Source of the DNA: Hypomesus transpacificus
Taxonomy: Eukaryota; Chordata; Actinopteri; Osmeriformes; Osmeridae
DNA: 64,000 bases
Direction of reading: 5' to 3'
NCBI RefSeq assembly: GCF_021917145.1
Contig: NC_061063.1
Coordinates: 5,026,510 to 5,090,509, forward strand
Both the position numbers and the translations under genes were made by a program. The notes under the pieces are model-generated. The model was not told the DNA's origin and ran no database searches. It worked only from the letters and a program-made list of their open reading frames with translations. This document shows, piece by piece, positions 1 through 18,190 of this stretch. The number at the start of each line of letters is the position of its first letter. Position 1 is the stretch's first letter.

Positions 1-3000
1 TATTATATTCTTTTTAGGATATTTATAAATATGCTTTAAAAAGGCCAGGTAGACCCTGACTACTTTGAACATATTTAACAAATCCTCCATCCATGTCAAA
101 TAAGGCTAACATGTAAATAAGCAAAATACTGTCTGTTGGGGCTGGTTGGGCATTGTCTGGGGTGTGTGCAAGCGGCTAGGGTTACTTGACAGTTACTTGG
201 TATGTATTATATAGATAAATAATGTATATTGCATGTTACGCACTTTGGAATATTTAGTAAATTCCTGTAACTACAGTGTCAAAACATCTGATCACCGGAA
301 AGTCACTGAAAACACAGTAATATACCCGTGATGATATCATAGATATTGACACACACACTAAAAGCCATAAACAGATTGGTCTTTAAGTCACGGGTGTCTC
401 CTGGGGAGTATTATTTCCCCCTGAGATCACCCTGGCCTTTAAGGGGAAGGTGCCCCAAGCCACTGTCTTCCTCAGGTAACTCCGTGTAGCTGGGGACATC
501 TGGCTCAGGCCATCATGTCATTCCAGGCCCTGTCCCAGGCTAGAGAGATTTCTGCCTTCTGAAAACTGAACATGACCGGCTCTGAACCCCCAAGACCTTA
601 AGTGATCAATCAAGCAGGGAATAAATATATGGCAAAAGCCTTCATCAGGTCTAAATGGGAGGGAATGGCTCAGAGTGAGGCAGAATACTCTATTGTACAC
701 AGGGAAACTAGATAAAGGAGAGCCAGCAACTGATGCTTTGTTCAACGAGGGATGATTATAAGGGCCAGGTTAAAAGTCCATATAAGGAAGCAATATATTA
801 TTACGGATACAGCATCGGATCCATTGACCTGCTTGATCGGAGACAAGATATTTCCCCATGGATAAAGATTGGAATTTTATTAGGGCTTGGCACATTTGGT
901 TAAAAACCTTTCAACATTGGAAATAATATTTTGAACATTGACAGAGTAACCTCAACAAAATAGACCCTGCTTTGGGTGAGTTTACATTTATATTGGTCAA
1001 GAGGGGGATGTTTTCATTTTTGGATATTAGTTATTTTTGTGTTTAAGACTAAATGCATAATTTTAGTTTTAAAGCACTGCATGAATTATTAGTACTTTGA
1101 GATTGTGTTTGTAGACACTGTTGAGAATCTAGTAGTAGGCCTGGCAGTAAAGACTGAGGTTGGCATCATTGTTTGAATTGGAAATAAGAGTTAAGTAATT
1201 CATTGACCTGTCAGGCACGTTGACTCATAAACTCATAAATACAAGTAGTGACTTGGATATACATTTGATCAAATTGGATGACAAATATTTGCGCAAAGGA
1301 GGGAGTTTGAGGAATATATTTTCGTTCACAAAGACCTGACAATCCTTAATGATTATTGAAAACACATATAAAGACGACGAGGGTTGAGAGAAGGGAGACA
1401 CATCTGGACTCATCTTTTTAAATGTATTTTTTTATTATAAGCAACAGTTGTAAAATGTTACTTAGTTGTATTGAAAGGAATTCAGAAATGCGCAAGAATA
1501 AAATAGATCTTTATTGTCATTGTCACAGGTACAACGAAATGTAAGTGCTTCAAGTGCTTTAAAGTGGCTTTATGAACGTACAACACAATACCAAGATAAA
1601 GAAGGGAGGATGCGGCAACGCAGATATTCGGACACCAGGCCAATTTAAAAGAACAGATTGCACAGTATTGACTTTGAGATGTTGTGTCTGACATATACTT
1701 GACAGTTTGTCTCTTAAATCCTCCAAGGTTACAACAACCAGATTAGATTATGGTGAGGACATCACCTCATTTTAAAAGTTAAACTGGTATCAGGAGCCCT
1801 TTACAAGCAGATTTGCCTCAAATGGCTTTGCTATTAACAGCTGCTATGTGTTGATCGTGTTACTGTCTTATCCACAGTGTCTGATCTGGTAGAAGACTTT
1901 TGTGTGAGGCCACATTTTGCTAATATACCGAATTCCAAATACCCATTTGAAATTGACCGCAACATATTTATGAAAGCGATGCATCGCTCTGTGGTATATC
2001 TCGGGTTATTTGTCAAAACAGATGTTGGTACCTACACATATCTAAACCATGTAAGGTACAAGCTTCATAACAGGCCCTGCACCTAGGTTTAGGATATACA
2101 GACTATATAAATATATAAAAAATATGTATTTATTTATTTCAGGATCAAGCTTTAATCCTGTAACATAATAGAGGAATTTAAATTAGTTGTTACCACATGT
2201 CCCAAATGTTGTTTTTAACCCTCCCATAAGGCTTATTTTATGAATCATCATCAATATGGCAGAAGAAAGATTAACTGTAAATGTTAAACATTTTAACAGA
2301 TTAGACAATTTAGTCAAATGTAGGCTAGTTGTAAAATGTTAACTGTTGTCAGTGTATTTTACAATTATTTTAAACTTGTTAAACTAATTCACTCTTAGTT
2401 AACTATAGTATCACACATTTAATACTTTAGTGTTGTTAACCAGTCTGATACAAAAGTAGTTAGGTGCTGTTGCTGAGATATGTTGATATCAGGTTGAAAA
2501 GAGTAATAGTAATTAGTTGTGTTGTCTGTCAGGTGTAATCCGTAATTTCTTTTAAATGTGCTTTTATTCACAATTAGGTTGGAAGTTTCATTAAAAACAT
2601 CTGGTTATGCACAGACCTTATACTTCACTCATTAAGTTGTAATAAAATATTGCATCTTACCAAAGATACATTTACATTTAAAGATACATACTTAAAATAA
2701 TGCAAAAAGCTTTGAGTTTGAATACTTGCTTGCTTTGTTATCTTGAATGGAGAGACCACAGGAAGTCTTACATTGTCATATCTGTCTTACATGGTGCTGG
2801 GATATTACTACAGTAAAGATCCATATTGAAATGTCAAATAAAAGGACCTTAAGGTTCTAATTAGGTGCTTGGACTAGTATACCGAGGAGGTTCACAGCCA
2901 GACCGCCAAATATTGATTACTCCACTGTCCAGACTGTTGTAAGTACCTCAATCTTCCCCAAAAAGTTTTAGGGATTGATTTTCTATTCTTTCCTCGTTAT

Positions 3001-3197
3001 ATTTGCTTGGGCGACACTTGAGATGGCAGTAAGGTACATTACGCAAAAGCTTTAATCTATGACATCGCCTTTGTCTGTTCCACTTCTAGGATTGGTAGTG
3101 TCAGATTAGAACCTCACAGTACACCCTCATAAATCTCTTTCCCAATTCGACGGTGTGGTGGCGGGTGGAGCAGTAACTAGGGGTGGACCGAGGACTC
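1..3197. other. Region upstream of thrb, no coding exon recognised
   Basis: This 3.2 kb is AT-rich and I see no conserved protein in any frame; the open frames are short and unrelated to known families. It is either 5' flank of the TRbeta2 promoter or, if a TRbeta1-type transcript starts further upstream, part of a long first intron. A short stretch at about 1496-1560 (TTTATTGTCATTG followed by ACAACGAAATG) resembles the 3' end of common fish LINE-type repeats. GATTA and TAATC cores, which resemble OTX/CRX homeodomain sites, occur near 2917 and 3053. They are only suggestive, because such short words are frequent by chance. Confidence 0.5.
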
Positions 3198-3198
3198 A

Positions 3199-3207
3199 CT
3201 ATATAAG
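3199..3207 (+). promoter_or_regulatory. thrb: TATA box of the TRbeta2-type thrb promoter
   Basis: CTATATAAGG lies about 270 bases before the TRbeta2 start codon at 3475. No acceptor or coding exon lies between them, so transcription probably starts near 3230 and leaves a 5' UTR of roughly 245 bases. The position is inferred; no transcript evidence is available here. Confidence 0.5.
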
Positions 3208-3474
3208 GGTCCATTCTCCAACATAAGGGCTGCCTCTGTAAACCCAAGTTTCTTTGTATTGAACGTTTTATTTATATTCTACTTCGTGTTACAGCATCGA
3301 TTTAGCCTTTTGTTAACGCCTAACCTTAATTCTAAAGATTAATTTGTAAGTTTTAATTTAACACTTAATTTTAAGTGTTGAAGATTTTTTTGTTGTTGAA
3401 TAGTTCTGGAAGTCCCTTTTTTTTAACCTTTCTTTACCTTTTTTATGTGGGTGCCTTTGGCATAACTTTGCGTA

Positions 3475-9397
<5,923 letters not shown>

Positions 9398-12349
9398 GCT
9401 GTGTGTGTGTGTTAATGTGTGTGTGTTAATGTGTGTGTGTGTGTGCCTGTGAGAGCATGGATGGAGGGAACAGCTGCACATCTCGACACAGTGAACTTCT
9501 ATTAGCACTACTGAGTGTCACTTCATTCCATAGTTTAGGAGTACCTTTTGGCCTAATCTAGAATTGGAACCATTCCTTACGATGCGGGTACATGTGAATA
9601 GAATTTGGGGTCTCTGTTTTTAAGATGTCCTCTCTCAGTTACAATTTGTGTTTGTTTTGTTTTAATTGTACAGTGGCTTATTGTTGATAATATTGACTCG
9701 ATGTTGACAGCACTTATTTGGTCACAGGAACCATGCAAATGTTGTTTCCTTTTGTATTCCGTTTAAAATGGACAGACTCCAGCCTGACAGTCTAGTCTAG
9801 GACAGACAGGACATGTGGATTTGCCAGTTCACCTGTTACCTGTTTAGACCTGGTAGTAAGTAACACTACTCAAAAACTGTGCTTGCACTGTACCGAGCCT
9901 CACGCATTTCTTTACAATTTGCCAGGCGTGGAACAGATCATCCACTGACAATCACAACTCAAGGTTTGTTTCTCAGCTTGTCCCTCACACGGATGCAGGA
10001 ATTAAGACAATCCTGTTGATGTTGTGTCTGTTTTGTGAGTGATGCCACACAGTGCCAAAACATTGTTCATCATACCTAATTATTGGTACCTTAATTGTAA
10101 GGTCCCGGATGCATCTTTCAAACTGTCAGTCTGTAGAAATGTGTTTTTCTGCCATTATAATACACTCACTGTGACAAGACAGGTGTGTTTTAGTCCCACG
10201 AGCTGCAACACCTAAATGTGATGTCATGGAGCTAGTGTTGGACTGGTGGGGGGCCAGGAACTCACTGACATGGGACATTTGCAAGTGGTATTCAAAAGCA
10301 ATGTTGCCCAAATAAAATCACATGCAGACAGCAGACTACAGTAAGAAAGCTATCGGGTAAAAACAAACCGTTTCGTTTGTGTTTCTTTTGTTGTTTTTCT
10401 ATAAAACTTAGTATGATGTTATTTGCAAAATGACAAAAATTATAGGCTTCATGTAAATTAATGTATTTGAACTATTCTAGCTTCATACTACTCCTTAAAG
10501 CAGCTTGTGTTTTCTTTGAAGTGATGCCTTTAATTAAGCAATAGATTTGCTGCAGTGTTTGAATGACCAGGACCTCATACACCACACAAACCGTTTCTAC
10601 TCAAAAGCAAATGCACAGACAATCAGAGAGCGAGAGAGAGAATAGCAGGGTCCAAGAGAACTCACTGGGCCAGTACTTTCAGTATAGATGAGTGCGACAG
10701 GTGACATTAACTCCTTCTGGAGATTTGTTTTACGACAAAGCACAGGGACAATCATGTGAATTCAGCACATATGTATGTGTATTCTAACAGTAAACAAGTT
10801 TTACCAAGCCTGCAGATGTTCTATACGTTAACTGAGGTAAAGGTCCATTTGTAGCAGAACACAAGTTAAATATCGAATAACAATAAAGTTCAAGCAATTC
10901 CATTATGAACAACTGAACAAGGTGAGCTGGATTGTCTTTCAGAAAATGTCACCTATTTTGAATAAGGCATCTTACTAATGTGACCATGTGGTACTTTCTC
11001 TCATAGGACAGTTTTGTTAAAGTTACTCAGTTTGCATACACACCAATAACAAAGGTTGCACCATAGAAAAGCTATTTTACAGTACAAAGGAAAAAGGATG
11101 TATATTTTCAGACTGCAGGATTTTTTACATATATTGTTCATATTATGATTATTTTATTGTTTTACGTAAGAAAATAAAGATATCTTTCTCTCAAATGAAT
11201 TTTGAAACAACATTGTAGAGTCAGGCATACCAATCCATACCAATATTTGTCCACAAGGGTATACTGAGCATAGAACTTTACTGTTAGTGCAAAACAGATA
11301 CAGCCACTACATCTGGATGATTACTGATAATGAAGAGATTAATAAACAAACTCCAATATGTAAGTATATACAAACAAAACAACCCACCATAAAAATAACA
11401 CAATCGCAAGTGTTGTCATGTCTGCCAGACCATTGTTTGTGATGTATTGATTGTCCTTGATCATTTTATTTGGATAACAGTCATGTAAAGAAAGGGAGTG
11501 TGTATGGGCATGTTTTGAGGTTAAATCTGGCTGGAATTATTTGGTTTCATAGCAAATATGATGTTTTATTGCGCATGGCTTTCATGCCAGAGCATTGCCC
11601 ATATTTCATGTTTAGAAGGTGCTATAGCTTGGGTACCCTGGAAAAATAAGAAGTTGCACTTGCAGAGATCATTTACTGATACTTTGGTCCTCATGAATAT
11701 GTTTGCACTTAATGTGAATGGGCTCTGAAGAATAAAGACGGTTTTGGGAAATGTCTTCAGTTTTGTTGTTGTTGCTGAAACCCTATTTATTTTTTTGCTC
11801 AGGATGCATCATCACCAGAGATCAATCTGGGACCAACATGACTTGGATGTAAGTGCAACACTACACCCTGCTGGTTAAAAATGACAATGTCAGAACCCAA
11901 CGTGACTTAACATACAGACAAAAAACATGAGAATTTTACATTAGCTTACAGAGATGCTACTGACTCAGATCTTTATTAAGAATTGGTTACATTTCTGACT
12001 TGCTCTCATAGGCTCTCTTTTCGTTCCAATGGATTACTGTCAAAATACTTTTCAATGTGAAAAATCACTGCTGCACGTTTAAAGGTACAATACTTTAAAT
12101 TCACATGGGTTTAACAGCAATAATCTAAGGATTTCAAATGAAAGGGAGGAAACCATCTAACACTTCTCCAGGTAGATACTGATGTCATGTTTATTTGAAC
12201 AGCTTCACACATTTTCATTCTAGTGAACATGAAGCATATTTTGCAGAACAGGGGGTTCACAACAGCATAAAATGTATTTCTGTGGCTTGTTCACACACAC
12301 AACTGTGAAGTAAAAAATAGTTTTTTGACTTATTTGACTGTCCAGGCCA
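9398..12349. other. thrb 3' UTR and convergent intergenic region
   Basis: The thrb 3' UTR begins with a GT microsatellite (about 9402-9445). Candidate AATAAA signals for thrb are at 10311-10316, 10882-10887 and 11173-11178. On the other strand, TTTATT at 12190-12195 could end utp23, whose stop codon is at 12350. No further gene is seen. Confidence 0.6.
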
Positions 12350-13375
12350 CTAAGGATTTGGAACAGGGTTAACTGATAACCCCTCCCCTCCGGCTGACTT
12401 GCGTCTACGATTCCTGGTGCGTTTCTTCTCCTCGCCCTCCGTCTTCCTCTTATTCAGCGGCTGTGTGGGCAGCTTCTTCCTCTTCTTCTTCAGGCAGCTG
12501 AGAGGGTTAGGGTTCACAATTTTCCTCTTCCTCTTCTTGCCACGCCGCTCCCCATCCTGCCCGATGCCCACTTCCTCCTTCAGGCTGCGGATGCTCTGCT
12601 GCTGGGCAGGGGTGACCAACTCCCCAAGCTGCACAGCCTGGACGTGGTTTAGGGATGCCTGGCTGGGCTTGTCAAGCACTATAGTGTTGAGGATAATATA
12701 GAGGAGAGGTACACCTGGGATCTTCTTTAAGCCTTCTGTTACTGCACGGTCCTAGAAATGAGATAGATGCTCGTAAGCGAAACCAATGAACACATGCTTT
12801 ATAGCTAGGTGGCACTATTGCCTGCAGACAACAAATACCAAGCTGGTATACCAAATACCGGCTCTGGTGTGGTTAAACAACAGCACTTACCTGGGTGGCA
12901 ACAAAGTAATGGTGATGATTGGCCCCTTCCAGCATGGACAGCAGGCACTCTGAAGCTGGCACTGGGTTCTTGAAGTGCTTGCAGTTTCGGACCTGAAACC
13001 GTTGCAGTATGAGTTTGGCTCCGTAAAGCTCTTTGCCGAGTGATTCCAGTTCCTTCATTGCGCAACTGTAGAGAAATATACAAAAGCTCAATGCAGATAA
13101 CGTTGGACGCTAATGTTATGTCGTGAATGTGTCTTCTTGACTCACCTTTTGTTAGTGAGGATTTTGTAAACTAACCTAGCTACTTACTTCGTTGTACAAA
13201 GTTGCACTTCTCCCATTAAATACTTTGGCATTTGCTCTTTAATCTGAATCTTGTTTCTTAATGCTGCTTGACAGAATGTCCCATCGATGAGAATTTGAAA
13301 AGGCTCCCGAAAACTGAAGTTGAATTTATGGAAGCTTATTGTTTTCTTGGCTTGCTTTTGCCGTTTAATCTTCAT
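12350..13375 (-). CDS. utp23: rRNA-processing protein UTP23 (SSU processome)
   Basis: Three exons read on the minus strand: 13188-13375, 12891-13065, 12350-12751, in phase, giving 254 aa (human about 249). UTP23 is a nucleolar component of the small-subunit processome needed for early 18S rRNA processing and release of snR30/U17 in yeast. The N-terminus starts MKIKRQKQAKK and contains ILIDGTFCQAAL and MGEVQLCTT, hallmarks of the degenerate PIN domain of the UTP23/FCF1 family. The Cys/His positions around CKHFKNP match the zinc-binding part. LLYIILNTIVLDKPS follows, then a lysine/arginine-rich tail carrying nuclear localisation-like clusters (KKRKRK, KKKRKK). It is head to head with rnf5, 796 bases between start codons, and tail to tail with thrb. 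Confidence 0.95.
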
Positions 13376-14171
13376 TTTGATTTATTTAACAGTGTCCACC
13401 TCAGAATTGAAGATCAGAAAAATTACTAATTCAAGATGGAAATCTCGCATTCATATGTTAATAACTTACAATTTATTGTCCGTTTCTACACCGTGATAAA
13501 TGTGAAATAATAAAAGTACCAGCGTGGAAACAGGAGGATAAATGACACGAGAACGACATCGTGTTACATTAATCGTGACCGTGTAGAATGTTGTCCTTAG
13601 GAAGTAATGTTCCACGCAGTTTTACAAATTAAACCATCCTGGCCAACAAAAATTAAAAGAATAACAGAATATATTTACAACAAAGACAACGTTTAATTAA
13701 TAGTTACAGCAATATTAATATTATTAACAATTGTAGAGTTGAAAGGGAAACGTTTTTCAGCCACCAAATTAGCCCCATGGATATGAATGGGCCTACATGT
13801 TTAAGCATGTGATTACTCAATTAAAGTGTTTAAACGATTACCGTAAAAGTATTTAGCACGAGCCTTCCCTAAGTATATCTAAAACCCAATATCAAGCGCA
13901 GAGTGTTTGTAATGATGTTGTATCATTATTAATGATACATTTAATGAAAGTGTCTGCATTACATGCATGTATGTTTAATAGTTACTTAAATCATTACAAT
14001 GATTACGCTATATTAATTAATAAGAACGCTTTCTGTATAAACAGTTTGCTTCCTCCCCTCGCCTGATGTTTCTTCTACGGAAACGGAAGTTGTGGTTTTC
14101 AGGTACAGACAGCAGTCAAGCTTCGAGCTCACGCCCGCCTGGTAGTGGCTTATTACTTTCAGTAAACAACC
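13376..14171. promoter_or_regulatory. Divergent promoter region, utp23 / rnf5
   Basis: The 796 bases separate the two start codons of oppositely transcribed genes, so both promoters must lie here. An ETS/GABP-type site CGGAAGT is at 14084-14090, about 80 bases before the rnf5 start. No TATA box stands out at either expected position. Both neighbours are housekeeping-type genes, which fits a shared TATA-less promoter. Confidence 0.6.
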
Positions 14172-17100
14172 ATGGCAGCCGCAGATCCCCGGTGCTCGAG
14201 TGACGGAGGACCTGCCAGCAGAGGAGGGTTCCCGGCCGAGGACAACAGTAATGAGCGCAACGGTCCCGGAGGTGGCGGTGGAGAGGGGGAACGCGAACGA
14301 GATCGTGCCACGTTTGAATGCAACATTTGTTTGGACACAGCAAGGGACGCTGTCATCAGTTTATGCGGCCACTTGTTCTGGTACGAGGCGGGGTAAAGCT
14401 AGCTAGCTAACTAACGAACCACAAAATGTCATGTTTTGCAGAACGAGCCAGCGCAAACTACAGTACACGGCGAAATGACGCCCTACCGAATTAGCTCGTT
14501 TGCATGAATGTCAGCCACATATCAGTGTACTGTAACATGACTTTCCCATATCATCTCATAAATGATTAGCTAGGTCCCATACAGACCAACGTAGGGGTTA
14601 GCAACTGAGGCCAGTTCACACTGCCCATTATACTAACACCAACAACAGGATTAGCGTTATATTGTTTTGGTGTGATATATCTGTTGGCGTTTGTTGAAGC
14701 AGTGTGAAAATTATAGTGAGGAGAAGTTCTTCTTTATTACCCCCGTGGGGAAATTTGTTAGTTATATTTCAAAACATTCTAAACCCAACAACAGCCAACA
14801 GTACTACAGTGTTTGTAATGTTTGGTGTTCGTTTGGTGTTTGTTGGACATGACTAGCTTGCTTGGAGTGGGGGTTTGTTTACCGATTTGCTGCTGAGCTA
14901 TTCGGGTGCTAGCTAGTCTGACATCCGTAATGACTTTGGCATTCGTTTCTCTGTTTAACCGAATTTAACGATTCAGACCTTCACACAATCGTTATAGCAT
15001 GGTTATACCTTATTGCCATTCGACTCAATATCGTTTTTACGAGATGTAGCCTATCATTGGACTCTTCAATTCTTTATATCCCGCTCTCGAAGGATGTGTG
15101 TGTGTGCGTGTGTGAGCGTGCGTATCAATTTATGTTATGATGCGCGTTCCACACGACCGTGGTTTGGAGGGTTAATTTGAGATTATGAGCGAGTGGGATT
15201 GGGGTCAGTAGCACGAGCCAGTCCATAGTGGAAGAGTAAGAATAGACGCAAAATATCCTCAAAAGCAAAGACGTTGTCTGCTCATCGCATATGATGATTC
15301 TCAGCTGTCCTACGCAGTGTAATACTTAACAGATGTTTATGTGCATCCAGTTGAATTGTAAACTATTTTTGTCATAAAAAAGAAAGTCAGTATTTGAGTG
15401 TATGGCATTGCCTGCTGTCTGATTTGGTTTGATGTCAGCACAGTCCCACATCAATCCGACAAGCACCTGTCCAAACACCACATTTGAACAACATAATGTG
15501 TAAGGGTGGGAATCGTTTGATACCTCACAATTCGACTCGTATCGATTCTTGGGTTCAAGAAATCGATTTAAAAAATCAATCAATCGCTACAAAAATAAAT
15601 CGCAATTCAAATGTGAGTCGATTTTTCCCCCACGCCTTAAAATGTGTGAGGCATATGGCAACACTAATCGTGTCAATGGCTCCAGACAGGCTGTGACAGT
15701 AGTGGAGGGTCCTCTTAGGCTGAATTTAATGGAAATCCTTTCTCTGTCCCATATTGTCTATATATTGTCTATATATTGTATATTGTCTTGAATGTTTAAG
15801 GCCTGCAGTTTGTCTTATATTCTGTGTTATTTTATATGCTAGAAACTTTTAACCATTCATGTCTTGATTGATAGGGTGTTTTCTAATTGATTTTACAGAT
15901 AGTTTAACAGGTCACTGCTTCTATCTGTTTCATGTGTTAAAAGTGTTCTCAATCTATAAAGCCATTTAAACATGCTAACAAGTTAAGAACTTTTGGAAGC
16001 TGATAATATCCAAAACAGGGTTTTCCAGGTTATCAATGTGAAATATCTTCACGTTTGAGTCTCAAGCCTCATTTTCTAGATGGCCAAAAACAAATTGATC
16101 CCCTCCAAAACGAAAATAAAATTCATTCATTCTCATTTATTCTTTGATAACCAGATTGGATTACAGCCACCATTCTGCTCTCATGCACTCTGTGGTGGTA
16201 AAGTAATCATGGTTTTTGGAACCACCAATACAGTGGCAGGCGTTGCGTGTACCATCCTGCCCTCACTCAAATCAGCAGGGCTAGCTGGCTGCAAAAGGCA
16301 ATAGATACACTGACAGATGGAAGTAATTAATAGGAGCTGTGGGAAACGAAACATATTTTAATCCTTCACCTCCAATAAGGATTGGGCAGCCAGCTGGGTC
16401 TCCTTAGGTAAGGGCTGTAGTATGGCAGTAATGTAGGGACGCAATTAGGCCAAAATCAAATCAGATTTAAGGTATTTTCGAATTGCATGCTGAAAAATGT
16501 AGTTGGCAAGGTTTCTGGAAAATGTTTTTACTGTGCCATTATTGATATCTCTCTGTTTTTCTGCTTTCAATAGCTGGCCCTGCCTCCACCAGGTAAGCCT
16601 ATGTCCTCTGTGAAGTTCTCTCTGGTTTCTTATCAGTGGTAAACGTTAGCACTAGACATTACCTGTCTGAAACCAGACTTTCTCAATGTAACATGGCTTT
16701 CCTGTTACAGTTGACTGTATGCACTGCTTAAAGCTTACAATGTCCTCATGGTCTCTGAACCCCACTAATTACTAGAATGCTTCCTAACTTTGTTTAAGGT
16801 AATGTATCATACCCTTAAAAAGCATTTCACCTCTACCTGGAGTACTGCTAATGCCTAAAATATCTTTTTAAATAATTAATTCAGCAGCAAGATCAATTCC
16901 TTGGCTACAGTGAATTATTCTTTTTGTTTTTGTATCATCACAACAACAACAAAATGCTTGGCTAACACTAACATAGATTTAGTTGGCCCCTATGAACACA
17001 TTCTGACAGCCTTCTCTGGAAAACCAGTCATTTTAGGCACTGTGCGGATCATTGTTAATGGCCTGGTTGTTAATAACACATTGGCCAAGGTGTCTCTGTG

Positions 17101-18081
17101 TTTGTAGGGATGAATCCACGTAAGATCATTCCACACACTCACTATATTTGGACTCTGCACTCTCCCCTCTGCCTTCCTCTCAGTGGCTGGAGACACGACC
17201 CAGCAGACAGCAGTGTCCTGTGTGTAAAGCTGGCATCAGCAGAGAGAAAGTCATCCCTCTCTATGGTAGAGGAAGCTCCAGTCAAGAGGATCCCAGGTAC
17301 TGTGTGTGTGTGCGTGTGTGTGTGTGTGTGCGCGCGCGCGCGCGCGTGGGGGTGTGTGAACCTGAGAAGGAGCCGAGAAGCTATTTGTTTTAGGTCATAC
17401 GAGCGAAAGTGAAAAGGGAATTTGCGTTCAGTCTGAGTGAGGACATAGAAGAAACGGATGTTGTTGTTTTGATTCTATCCAGGTTGAAAACTCCGCCCAG
17501 GCCACAGGGTCAGAGAACAGAACCAGAAAGTAGAGGGGTGAGCATGTGTTTATGTGTGACCTCATATCTTCCTGAGCACTGACATGTATAGGTACTTAGA
17601 CTATGTGTATGAGTGTTTGCTGGAGGTCCATGGGGCGCCCCAGGTAGGGACCTTGGGAGGCATCATCACACCCTCTTCTGCCTCCTAGTCCCATCTGTCC
17701 TCTTTGACCTCCTCATCTTGTTTTTTCCTCCTCCAGCCCTTCCAGGGATTTGGGGACACTGGATTCCACATGTCGTTTGGGATTGGTGCTTTCCCATTCG
17801 GTTTCTTCACCACAGTCTTCAACACCAATGACACCTTCCACAGACCAGGTACAGTACACACACACACACACCTACACACACACATACACCCTCTCTCTTC
17901 TTCTCTTTCAAATGCACACAGTTTATCATGCAGACTTAATAAAGTATTTCTCTCCACAGATCCTCAATTTGCGGATGATCTCCAAGGCAACGGTAACCCC
18001 AACAACGGCAACAACAACTGGCAGGACTCCCTGTTCCTGTTTGTGGCCGTCTTCTTCTTCCTCTGGCTGCTGAGTGTGTGA
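14172..18081 (+). CDS. rnf5: E3 ubiquitin ligase RNF5 (RING, ER membrane)
   Basis: Six exons: 14172-14380, 16574-16592, 17184-17296, 17483-17537, 17737-17848, 17960-18081, giving 209 aa. RNF5 is a membrane-anchored RING E3 ligase of the ER that acts in ER-associated degradation and limits signalling adaptors. After a disordered Gly/Glu/Arg-rich N-terminus, the C3HC4 RING runs from C50 ([18 protein letters not shown]) to C90 (CPVC), followed by [10 protein letters not shown]. The hydrophobic C-terminus [15 protein letters not shown] is the membrane anchor. The close paralogue RNF185 was considered. The WQDSLFLF-type C-terminus and [11 protein letters not shown] fit RNF5 better, although [17 protein letters not shown] is RNF185-like. 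Exon 2 is only 19 nt and encodes the RING core CWPCLHQ together with exon 1. It pairs tail to tail with slc44a4. Confidence 0.92.
15501..15639. mobile_element. Probable short TIR element in rnf5 intron 1
   Basis: The sequence opens TAAGGGTGGGAATCG and closes with imperfectly complementary sequence (CGATTTTTCCCCCACGCCTTA). It is rich in ATCGATT words, like a widespread fish MITE. Flanking bases TAATGTGT and AAATGTGT may be a decayed 8-bp target duplication. The family is not certain. Confidence 0.5.
17301..17347. repeat. (GT)n-(CG)n microsatellite at the rnf5 intron 3 donor
   Basis: The repeat begins a few bases after the donor at 17297 and changes from GT to an alternating CG tract of about 16 bases (17330-17346). 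Alternating purine-pyrimidine DNA of this kind favours the Z form. It is intronic. Confidence 0.9.
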
Positions 18082-18153
18082 TGGAGGGAGGGAAAAGGAA
18101 GACAGCTGGAGGGATGGAACAATATAGGGATGGAGAAATGGCCGAGGGAGGGA

Positions 18154-18190
<37 letters not shown>

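Noticed and set aside
14172-18081. Assignment as RNF185
   Set aside because: Some RING residues are RNF185-like, but the C-terminus WQDSLFLF with WLLSV and the [11 protein letters not shown] segment match RNF5, as does the MHC-III setting.
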